DNA of 5,788 nt, taken from assembly GCA_964542855.1 (NCBI GenBank), contig CAZIWJ010000228.1, positions 1 to 5,788 on the forward strand, in the 5' to 3' direction. Source of the stretch: CAZIWJ01 sp964542855 (GTDB lineage: Bacteria > Bacteroidota > Bacteroidia > Cytophagales > Cyclobacteriaceae). The translations under genes and the position numbers were made by a program. The notes under the pieces were generated by a model, which did not search any database, was not told where the DNA came from, and worked only from the letters and a program-made list of their open reading frames with translations. This document shows positions 1 through 5,787 of this stretch, in pieces; the stretch's first letter is position 1, and every line of letters starts with the position of its first letter.

Positions 1-1257
1 AGGGACAATAACCGTTCCGTACATGAACGTACCCGGGATATTATTACCCAGTCGCTCCACCTGCACCATCCCCGAAACCTGGGGCACCAGGTGGCCCCGG
101 TATTGCCCCTGGCAGCGGTTACCGAATTGCTTTCCGGGTTGTTAAATAACGGTATGGCCGTGTACGAAACCGGTCCGGTGAGTTCGGTAATGGAAAAAAT
201 AGTGGCCGACTGGGCCTGCAAAAAACTGGGGTACCCAGATACGGCCAATGGCTTTTTAACTTCGGGGGGGACGCTGGGTAATTTAACGGCCCTGCTCGCC
301 GCCCGACAAAAAATGGCCGGGTACGACGCCTGGAATAAGGGAGGTTTCAACCAGCAACCGCTGGCGGTACTGGTTTCGGCCGAAGCGCATTATTGCGTGG
401 AGCGGGCAGCTAAAATTATGGGCCTCGGCGATCAGGGGGTGGTAAAAGTAGCTTCCGGGGAAGGCTTCTCCATGAATACGGAAGCCCTGCAAACCGCTTA
501 CGAGGAAACTACCCAAAAAGGCTTTCGGGTTATTGCGGTGGTAGGTAGCGCCTGTACCACTTCAACCGGTTCGTACGATCCGATTAAAAAGATAGCAGCG
601 TTTTGCCGGCAAAAGCAATGCTGGTTTCACGTCGACGGCGCCCACGGTGGAGCAGTGATGCTTTCCAGTAAGTACCGCCACTGGGTGGAAGGAATTGAAG
701 AAGCCGATTCGGTTGTGATCGATTACCATAAAATGTTGCTTACCTCGGCTCTAACCACCGCCGTACTGTTTAAAAATGGAAACGACTCCTACGAGAGCTT
801 CGCCCAGAAAGCGCAATACCTTTCGGAGGAAAATGATCCCCGCTGGTACGATCTGTACATTCGGAGCATCGAATGCACCAAGAAGATGATGAGTACCAAG
901 GTATATTTGCTCCTCACCACTTACGGGGAAGAATTTTTTGTGCGTTACATTAATAAAATGTACGACATGGCCCGCTATTTTGCTACTTTAATTAGCCGCC
1001 AGCCTGATTTTGAGGTCCTAATGACCCCGCAGTCAAATATCGTTTGCTTCCGCTACCATCCACCAGCCTCAGCCGAAAATCTTAGCAGGCTGAACGAAAA
1101 GCTGCGGCGTAAGGTAGTGGAAAGCGGACAGTATTACATCGTACAAACGCGCGTACACGGTGAAACCTGGCTACGTACCACCCTGATGAACCCGTTAACC
1201 CGGCAGGAAGACCTGGAAGGAATTTTAAGAGAAATCCGTTCGCAGGCCCAGGTATGA
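1..1257 (+). CDS. PLP-dependent group II amino acid decarboxylase, 5' partial
   Basis: The reading frame is open from base 1 to the TGA at 1255-1257, giving 418 visible codons. The N-terminus, probably 60-90 residues by comparison with family lengths near 480-510, lies outside the window. A GTG at 91 is not the true start, because conserved family sequence (HPRNLGHQVAP) lies upstream of it. Numbering from the first visible codon, the fold-type I decarboxylase motifs appear in order: the substrate-channel segment with NNGMAVYETGP, the SGGTLGNLTALLAAR phosphate-binding segment, His130 in the AHYCVERAAKIMG motif (PLP-ring stacking), HVDGAHGG with Asp212 (contacts the pyridine nitrogen) and the Schiff-base Lys244 in DYHKML (codon 730-732). 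All key residues are present, so the enzyme should be active in the cytoplasm, releasing CO2 and an amine from an amino acid. The closest named relatives by motif wording are L-2,4-diaminobutyrate/glutamate-type decarboxylases, but the substrate cannot be read from this sequence. It overlaps the convergent minus-strand gene by 33 bp. Confidence 0.93.
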   Translation, partial: RDNNRSVHERTRDIITQSLHLHHPRNLGHQVAPVLPLAAVTELLSGLLNNGMAVYETGPVSSVMEKIVADWACKKLGYPDTANGFLTSGGTLGNLTALLAARQKMAGYDAWNKGGFNQQPLAVLVSAEAHYCVERAAKIMGLGDQGVVKVASGEGFSMNTEALQTAYEETTQKGFRVIAVVGSACTTSTGSYDPIKKIAAFCRQKQCWFHVDGAHGGAVMLSSKYRHWVEGIEEADSVVIDYHKMLLTSALTTAVLFKNGNDSYESFAQKAQYLSEENDPRWYDLYIRSIECTKKMMSTKVYLLLTTYGEEFFVRYINKMYDMARYFATLISRQPDFEVLMTPQSNIVCFRYHPPASAENLSRLNEKLRRKVVESGQYYIVQTRVHGETWLRTTLMNPLTRQEDLEGILREIRSQAQV

Positions 1258-1683
1258 CAGGTCGCGCTGGGCAACATCGACTGTAAACCGGTTCTTCAGG
1301 AAACGACGGCCTAAAAGAATGGGGTAGCGCATCTGCTCACGATCGGCCAGGGTGAAGTAAATCGGATAAGTTTTCCGGAATAGCTTCACCTTTGTTTTTA
1401 TGGTATACCGGTAGGTGGCAAAGCCCGATGAACTGCGTACTTTCTTTTCTTTAAATTCGGAAGTACGAAATTCTTTACCGTTGTACGCCTGGTGCAAGGG
1501 GTCGAGCAGCCGGAAGCATACTTCTTCCACACCATCCCGCTCAATTAATTTTACGTAGTGGCAGTGAATAGCCGAGGTGTCGGCCCCGGTATCTATTTTA
1601 CAGGGCAGTTCATAGAGTTCAAAAAAGGGTAAATCTATACGATCGATGGTACCAATGACAAGTTTCTTTTTCGCTTTAGCCAT
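1225..1683 (-). CDS. RimB-like retropepsin-fold protease ('ATP-dependent zinc protease' family)
   Basis: A complete gene of 152 codons, with ATG at 1683-1681 and TAA at 1227-1225. It has the hallmarks of the PF05618/COG4067 family: an N-terminal IGTIDRIDLP strand segment, the aspartic-protease-like DTGADTSAIH motif at residues 31-40 with candidate catalytic Asp31, a middle VRSSSGFATYRYTI segment (82-95), and the C-terminal signature LADREQMRYPILLGRRFLKNRF (112-133). The family was long called an ATP-dependent zinc protease. Pseudomonas RimB, a member, is described as a retropepsin-like protease acting with RimK, which adds glutamate to ribosomal protein S6. No zinc motif or ATPase domain is visible here, so the historical name probably misdescribes it. 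The length is typical of the short form of the family. It has no signal peptide and a basic start (MAKAKKK), so it is probably cytosolic. No RimK gene is in the window. The 7-bp-arm inverted repeat at 1702-1719 lies just upstream of its start. Confidence 0.88.
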   Translation of the reverse strand: MAKAKKKLVIGTIDRIDLPFFELYELPCKIDTGADTSAIHCHYVKLIERDGVEEVCFRLLDPLHQAYNGKEFRTSEFKEKKVRSSSGFATYRYTIKTKVKLFRKTYPIYFTLADREQMRYPILLGRRFLKNRFTVDVAQRDLSYLGLRTDFS

Positions 1684-1701
1684 AAATTTATATTCAAAGC
1701 C

Positions 1702-1719
1702 GTTAATTTATGAATTAAC
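1702..1719. promoter_or_regulatory. Inverted repeat upstream of protease gene
   Basis: Perfect 7-bp arms GTTAATT and AATTAAC are separated by TATG. The element ends 18 bp before the start codon of the minus-strand RimB-like gene. It could be an operator overlapping the promoter or leader, or a small leader hairpin. The sequence is very AT-rich, so chance is possible, and no regulator can be assigned. Confidence 0.3.
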
Positions 1720-1843
1720 AGGTAAAAAACATCAGGTGTGTTACCTTGCTACAAGCTCATAACCTGGATATGTACTGGTAAAAGCAATATTGAAATCGTC
1801 TAATTTAAAACAAATACGAAAGACCAGGGCATTTGATAAAGGA

Positions 1844-1859
1844 ATAACAGTTCTGTTAT
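1844..1859. promoter_or_regulatory. Near-continuous palindrome, possible operator
   Basis: Perfect 7-bp arms ATAACAG and CTGTTAT are separated by TT, a 16-bp dyad of the size bound by dimeric helix-turn-helix regulators. It lies 161 bp upstream of the protease start and 315 bp upstream of the DUF1800 start. No known binding motif is recognised with certainty. Confidence 0.3.
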
Positions 1860-1939
1860 GCTAATCGTCAACTTTATTCCGGGTTAAATTAATATGATAA
1901 ATACGAACTGGTTTTTTGGGGTAAAAGTCCAGCAGATGT

Positions 1940-1951
1940 ATGTAATTACAT
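1940..1951. promoter_or_regulatory. 12-bp perfect palindrome
   Basis: ATGTAATTACAT is a perfect palindrome with no spacer. An alternative dyad overlaps it: GATGTA at 1935-1940 and TACATC at 1947-1952 around a 6-bp centre. Directly downstream is the tandem octamer at 1954-1969. Together they look like a possible protein-binding cluster, but the AT-rich context makes chance a real alternative. Confidence 0.3.
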
Positions 1952-1953
1952 CA

Positions 1954-1969
1954 TAAACCAGTAAACCAG
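1954..1969 (+). repeat. Tandem octamer TAAACCAG x2
   Basis: Two exact, adjacent copies of TAAACCAG, at 1954-1961 and 1962-1969, start 2 bp after the 12-bp palindrome. Short direct repeats of this kind can be half-sites for response regulators bound in tandem. Without other copies in the genome this is only suggestive. Confidence 0.45.
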
Positions 1970-2055
1970 GCAGTTGTATTCATAATAAAATGAATGTTTT
2001 TTATCAAATTAGTAAAGGAAAAAGCTGCTTTGGTAGGAAAAAGCAAATAAAATAT

Positions 2056-2075
2056 TACTCTTTGAAGAAAGAGTA
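2056..2075. promoter_or_regulatory. 8-bp-arm hairpin/dyad upstream of DUF1800 gene
   Basis: Perfect arms TACTCTTT and AAAGAGTA enclose a GAAG tetraloop. This is the longest perfect inverted repeat in the intergenic region and ends 98 bp before the DUF1800 ATG. As DNA it could be an operator. As RNA it would be a small stem-loop if transcription begins upstream. No U-run follows it, so it is not an intrinsic terminator on the plus strand. Confidence 0.4.
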
Positions 2076-2173
2076 GGACTTGTACTATTTCTATATCGTT
2101 TCAAACCAAAAGCTATTTACCCTGCACCATTTTTGATACCTTTCAAACGAATTTAACAAATCATTTTGCACGT

Positions 2174-3730
2174 ATGGCATCTTTAAACCCGGTTAGTGGA
2201 ACGCTTAACCGATCAATGGCAGCACATTTACTACGAAGAACCACCTTCGGCCCAACCAGGGCATCGATCGACCAGTTTACGGGTATGCCGGTAGCCGAAG
2301 CGGTAAACCAGCTGTTAACGGTTCCCGATCCGGTAACGGAACGACCAGATGTTAATTTTCAGGAAAATGAAGAAGTTATTGCCTGGTGGCTGAACAAGAT
2401 AGTAACCAGTGATGTGAACATCCTGGAGCGAATGGTATATTTCTACCATACGCACTTCACCACTATCCAGTCGCGCATCAGGAATGCCAATGCACTTTAC
2501 CACCAGAACGAATTGTTTCGCTTCTACGCAAAGGGGAATTTCAAAACCCTCAGTACAAAGATGTGTCGTGATAATGCCATGTTGCGACACCTCGATGGTA
2601 TACTCAACGAAGTAGGCCGACCCAACGAAAACTTTGCCCGCGAATTGCTGGAACTCTACACCATCGGTAAAGGGCCGCAGACAGGACAGGGCGATTACAC
2701 TACTTTTACTGAAATTGATGTGGTGGAAGGCTCTAAAGTGCTTTCGGGGTATAAAGAAGATTTTACCCTGATCGACCCGGATACCGGTTTACCCATGGCC
2801 CGTATTGCCGCCAATCGGCACGATGCATCGGCCAAAACTTTTAGTTACCGCTTTCAGCAAACCAGTATTGCACCCCTTGAGGTAATCGACGGTAAGGCTA
2901 CTGAAGCTGCCGTGATTACTGAATTACAAAGCCTGATCGATATGATTTTCGAACAGGATGCCACGGCAGAGTACATCTGCCAGCGCCTGTACCGCTACTT
3001 CTGCTACTATGAAATTACCGGTGAAGTACAACAGGATATTGTTGTACCGATGGCGGAAACCTTACGGAGTAACGGCTATGAGCTGGAACCGGTGCTGCAG
3101 CAGTTGTTCACCAGCCAGCACTTTTTCGATCAGGATAATGCCATCAGAACCGACGATAACAAAGGGGCGATTATTAAGTCGCCGCTGGAACTTACCGTGC
3201 ATGCCTTACGCTTTTTCGGTATTACGCCACCAGCAGCCGGTGAGGCACAGCTTGAATTTTACGCCCGTACCATTTATAAACCCATGGAATTACAGGGAAT
3301 GAACCTGTACGAGCCCTTCGAGGTTGCCGGTTACCCGGCCTACCACCAAACGCCTTTCTTTAACCGGGCCTGGATTAGCGCCAATTACCTGGCGCGTCGC
3401 TACCAGTATGCCGACTTGCTACTGAACGGCGTGGAAAACGAAGGGCAACTGCTTGCAGCAATTAACTCGCTACAATTCGTGGAGGCTAATATTAACAACC
3501 CGGCCAGTGCCCGCGAAGTGGTTCAAACCTTCGTCGATTATATGTTCCCGGAAATTATTACCGACGAACGGTTTGAGTATTTCCTGGAATCGCTCGACGA
3601 ACTTGGGCCGGACAACTGGCGCCTAAACTGGGAAAATTATAAGCGCAATGGCGATCCTTCCATGGTGCGGGCTCACCTCGATATGATGCTTCGTGCAATT
3701 ATGCAGTCGCCCGAATATCAATTGTTCTAA
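2174..3730 (+). CDS. DUF1800 family protein, first gene of DUF1800-DUF1501 operon
   Basis: The gene has 518 codons, ATG 2174 to TAA 3728-3730. Upstream codons in this frame stay open for a while but offer no ATG, and the conserved family N-terminus follows at once, so this start is the natural one. Family signatures are visible in order: HLLRRTTFGPT (18-28), FYHTHFTT (90-97), the CRDNAMLRHLDG segment (131-142), the hallmark NENFARELLELYTIG (151-165), TEIDVVEGSKVLSGY (179-193), the HD.S.KTF segment (216-223), and a C-terminal AIMQSPEYQLF (508-518) typical of the family end. The length is usual. There is no signal peptide, lipobox or membrane segment: the N-terminus is polar, and the RR at 21-22 belongs to the conserved domain. 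The biochemical function is unknown. The gene lies 17 bp upstream of a DUF1501 gene, the family with which DUF1800 is very often paired, which implies co-expression and probably a shared task or complex. Confidence 0.92.
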   Translation: MASLNPVSGTLNRSMAAHLLRRTTFGPTRASIDQFTGMPVAEAVNQLLTVPDPVTERPDVNFQENEEVIAWWLNKIVTSDVNILERMVYFYHTHFTTIQSRIRNANALYHQNELFRFYAKGNFKTLSTKMCRDNAMLRHLDGILNEVGRPNENFARELLELYTIGKGPQTGQGDYTTFTEIDVVEGSKVLSGYKEDFTLIDPDTGLPMARIAANRHDASAKTFSYRFQQTSIAPLEVIDGKATEAAVITELQSLIDMIFEQDATAEYICQRLYRYFCYYEITGEVQQDIVVPMAETLRSNGYELEPVLQQLFTSQHFFDQDNAIRTDDNKGAIIKSPLELTVHALRFFGITPPAAGEAQLEFYARTIYKPMELQGMNLYEPFEVAGYPAYHQTPFFNRAWISANYLARRYQYADLLLNGVENEGQLLAAINSLQFVEANINNPASAREVVQTFVDYMFPEIITDERFEYFLESLDELGPDNWRLNWENYKRNGDPSMVRAHLDMMLRAIMQSPEYQLF

Positions 3731-3747
3731 AAAAGACTCACTCGATC

Positions 3748-5424
3748 ATGAATAACGATAGAAGAAAATTTCTGAAGCAATTATCATGGGCCGGCACTGC
3801 TCCCATTATGCTGAACCATTTGCCCATTCAGGCACTGGCCAGTAACGGCGACCTGCAGCGGGTAGCGGCCAGTACCCCGACCGACCGGGTGCTGGTCCTC
3901 ATCCAGTTGCACGGCGGTAACGACGGGTTGAATACGGTAATTCCCGTAAACCAGTACGACCGCTATTATACCCTGCGGGCTAACGTGGCTATTCCCGATA
4001 ATGGGGCCAGAAAGTATATTACGCTCGATAACACCATGCCCGATGAGCGGCTGGCTGCCCTGCACCCCGATATGGCCGGGCTCAAGGAACTGTACGACCA
4101 GGGAAAAACCGGCGTGGTACAAAATGTAGCCTACCATAATATTAATGGCTCACACTTCCGGAGCAGGGATATCTGGTTTATGGGAGGCGACTCAGATGAA
4201 TACCTGCCATCGGGCTGGATGGGGCGTTACCTGGATACCCAGTACCCGGGCTACCCGGAAAATTATCCGAATAATGAATTTCCCGATCCACCGGCAATTG
4301 AGGTAGGTAATGCCGTAACGCTTGGCTTCCACCGGGCCAACGGAATTCCCATGGCACTGGCCATCCGGAACCCGCAGCAGTTTTACAACCTCATTACCAG
4401 CGTGGGCGGGGTACCGCCAGAGTCTATTACCAATACGCACTACGGTAAGGAATTGCGCTGGATTATGGACATTGAAGAGCAGTCGAACGTGTACGCCAAC
4501 CGGTTGCGAGAAACCTACGAGAAAGGAGCGAATAAAGTAATTTACCCGGAGAAATACCCCTTTAATACCAAAGGAAACGTACGAAATGGCCTGGCACCCC
4601 AGTTGAAAATGGTTTCCAGGCTGCTGAGTGGCGGCAGCCGGACTAAAATTTTCCTGGTGAAGATGGGCGGTTTCGATACCCATGCCGAGCAGGTAGAGCA
4701 GAACGACCCGTCGATGGGTCGCCATGCGGCCCTGTTGTATCATATTTCTTCGGCCGTTCAGGCTTTCCAGAACGACCTGAAACAACTCGGGCTGGAAGAT
4801 CGCGTACTCACCATGACGTTTTCGGAGTTTGGCCGCCGGGCTTTCTCGAACGGAAGCTACGGCACCGACCACGGAAGGGCAGCGCCCATGTTCCTGTTCG
4901 GAAAGTACGCCAATGCCGGTGTGCTGAGCAACAATCCCGACCTAAATAACCTCCGCGGCGGTAACCTGGAGCCTAAAGTGGATTACCGCCAAATTTTCCG
5001 CAGTGTGTTAAAAGACTGGATGGGAGCCAGCAACGAAGTACTGGCTAAAACCCGTTTTAACAACAGTTATATTGAAGGGGATCCGGGTGAGAAACTTCCG
5101 GAGGGCGCCGACCTGAAAGTAGTGAATACCGATAAGGTAACCAGCACCCAGTCGTTCATCGACCGCCGGTTCCACCTGAAAGATTGCTACCCGAACCCGG
5201 CAAAGACACAAACTACCATTGGTTTTTACATTAACCGTCCGGAAGAAGTGAAGCTAAAGCTGATCGACCAAAACGGCCGGGAAGTGAAGAAAGTTTTGCA
5301 CGAAAACCGCGGGGTAGGCGAACACAGTGTAACGGTAAACCTGCAGGACTTAAAACCCGGGGTTTATTTCTACCAGATTCGTGCAGGCATTCTGAAAGAC
5401 GCCAAGCGACTGGTTATCCGATAG
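3748..5424 (+). CDS. DUF1501 protein with Tat-like signal and T9SS type A sorting domain
   Basis: The gene has 558 codons, ATG 3748 to TAG 5422-5424. Three parts are visible. First, residues 1-31 are a twin-arginine-like signal with RRKFLKQ at 5-11, a modest hydrophobic stretch, and a likely cleavage after ALA at 29-31. Second, a complete DUF1501 core spans about 46-443, with QLHGGNDGLN (53-62), LHPDMAGL (105-112), SHFRSRDIW (135-143), KMGGFDTH (305-312), TFSEFGRR (357-364) and GTDHGRAAP (372-380). The family is considered related to the alkaline phosphatase/sulfatase fold, and the Asp/His in these motifs are candidate metal ligands, although the substrate is unknown. Third, after a linker, residues about 478-558 form a type A T9SS C-terminal sorting domain, starting CYPNPAKTQTTI and ending KRLVIR. 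The protein is therefore predicted to be exported and then secreted or surface-attached. It is the second gene of the operon with DUF1800 and is followed by an intrinsic terminator. Confidence 0.94.
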   Translation: MNNDRRKFLKQLSWAGTAPIMLNHLPIQALASNGDLQRVAASTPTDRVLVLIQLHGGNDGLNTVIPVNQYDRYYTLRANVAIPDNGARKYITLDNTMPDERLAALHPDMAGLKELYDQGKTGVVQNVAYHNINGSHFRSRDIWFMGGDSDEYLPSGWMGRYLDTQYPGYPENYPNNEFPDPPAIEVGNAVTLGFHRANGIPMALAIRNPQQFYNLITSVGGVPPESITNTHYGKELRWIMDIEEQSNVYANRLRETYEKGANKVIYPEKYPFNTKGNVRNGLAPQLKMVSRLLSGGSRTKIFLVKMGGFDTHAEQVEQNDPSMGRHAALLYHISSAVQAFQNDLKQLGLEDRVLTMTFSEFGRRAFSNGSYGTDHGRAAPMFLFGKYANAGVLSNNPDLNNLRGGNLEPKVDYRQIFRSVLKDWMGASNEVLAKTRFNNSYIEGDPGEKLPEGADLKVVNTDKVTSTQSFIDRRFHLKDCYPNPAKTQTTIGFYINRPEEVKLKLIDQNGREVKKVLHENRGVGEHSVTVNLQDLKPGVYFYQIRAGILKDAKRLVIR

Positions 5425-5454
5425 CCTTGTATGAGAGTTAGTGAGCAATAAATT

Positions 5455-5488
5455 AAAAGCGCGTGGCGGAAGCTGCGTGCTTTTTTTT
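5455..5488 (+). terminator. Rho-independent terminator of the DUF1800-DUF1501 operon
   Basis: Starting 30 bp after the DUF1501 stop codon, the arm AAAAGCGCGTGGC (5455-5467) pairs with GCTGCGTGCTTTT (5472-5484) around a GGAA loop, which fits the GNRA tetraloop class. That gives 13 pairs, three of them G-U. The T-run extends from 5481 to 5488. The GC-rich stem with a U-tract is the classic intrinsic terminator arrangement and marks the operon end. Confidence 0.9.
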
Positions 5489-5531
5489 ACATAAACCATA
5501 TCAAAAATATCCCGCTCGCACGATTGTTCGC

Positions 5532-5659
5532 GGTCCCGGAAATTTTTGTCGCGAAAAGGTGCACGTGATATGCCCTGGCGCCCGGGCCCAAAATGCTCTT
5601 AATTCGCGATGCACTATTTCAGTTAGCCATCCGGTCAATCCTGTTAATCCTGTAATCCT
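5532..5659. repeat. 128-bp tandem repeat, copy 1
   Basis: First of two adjacent 128-bp units, starting at GGTCCCGG. By my alignment it differs from copy 2 at 19 of 128 positions with no indels. Bases 5569-5604 (36 bp) are identical to copy 2 and hold overlapping palindromes: GGCGCC (5577-5582), GCCCGGGC (5580-5587) and GGGCCC (5584-5589). GTGCA at 5559-5563 can pair with TGCAC at 5610-5614, enclosing that core. The unit ends with three spaced AATCCTG heptamers (5637, 5646, 5654). The sequence just before 5532 does not match the end of a unit, so this appears to be the first copy. It looks non-coding. Confidence 0.9.
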
Positions 5660-5787
5660 GGTCCCGAAAATTTTTCGCGTGAAAAGGTGCACGAGGTATG
5701 CCCTGGCGCCCGGGCCCAAAATGCTCTTAATTTGCGATGCACTACTTCAGTTAGCTGTCTGGTTCACCCTATTCATCCTGCAATGCC
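5660..5787. repeat. 128-bp tandem repeat, copy 2
   Basis: Second unit, offset exactly 128 bp from copy 1. The invariant core is at 5697-5732, and the GTGCA/TGCAC arms are kept at 5687-5691 and 5738-5742. Most differences lie in the last third, where the AATCCTG series of copy 1 is degenerate. One base after the unit the window ends, so further copies may follow. Confidence 0.88.

Larger units (their letters stand above)
1684..2173. other. Divergent AT-rich intergenic region, no gene seen
   Basis: This 490-bp stretch separates the minus-strand protease gene from the plus-strand DUF1800 gene, so it should hold both promoters. No convincing ORF, tRNA or known riboswitch was recognised. Four perfect inverted repeats (1702-1719, 1844-1859, 1940-1951, 2056-2075) and one tandem octamer (1954-1969) are listed separately. 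I searched both strands by eye for the Bacteroidota promoter element TAnnTTTG. The best plus-strand candidate is TACCTTTC at 2137-2144 (one mismatch), which would give a short leader before the ATG at 2174, but no TTG/TTTG element sits at the expected upstream spacing. No good candidate was found for the minus-strand gene. A 9-mer, AAATACGAA, occurs twice (1812-1820 and 1899-1907), which may be chance. Confidence 0.7.

Noticed and set aside
91..93. GTG at 91 as the start of the decarboxylase
   Set aside because: Conserved family residues precede it in an open frame reaching base 1, so the gene continues upstream out of the window.
264..270. Run of seven G bases inside the decarboxylase gene, a possible phase-variation or slippage site
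   Set aside because: It encodes the conserved SGGT motif in the correct frame, and nothing in the context suggests switching. It is too short and too constrained to call contingency DNA.
2137..2144. TACCTTTC as a Bacteroidota -7 promoter element for the DUF1800 operon
   Set aside because: It has one mismatch to TAnnTTTG and no TTG/TTTG partner at the expected upstream distance, so it is too weak to list as a promoter.
2234..2239. Arg-Arg at residues 21-22 of the DUF1800 protein as a possible Tat signal
   Set aside because: It is part of the conserved LLRRTTFGPT family motif and no hydrophobic segment follows, so it is not an export signal.
2958..3302. 114-codon plus-strand frame inside the DUF1800 gene
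   Set aside because: It is out of frame with a well-conserved family protein and has low-complexity composition without recognisable motifs.
4192..4872. 226-codon minus-strand reading frame inside the DUF1501 gene
   Set aside because: The plus strand encodes all conserved DUF1501 motifs across this span. The reverse frame has no recognisable domain and is an antisense shadow.
5501..5719. 72-codon minus-strand reading frame across the tandem repeat
   Set aside because: It lies within the 128-bp repeat. Since 128 is not divisible by 3, the two copies are read in different frames, it needs a TTG start, and it resembles no known protein.
5532..5787. CRISPR array
   Set aside because: There are only two long units with no spacers between them. 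The unit length and the contiguous tandem layout do not fit CRISPR.
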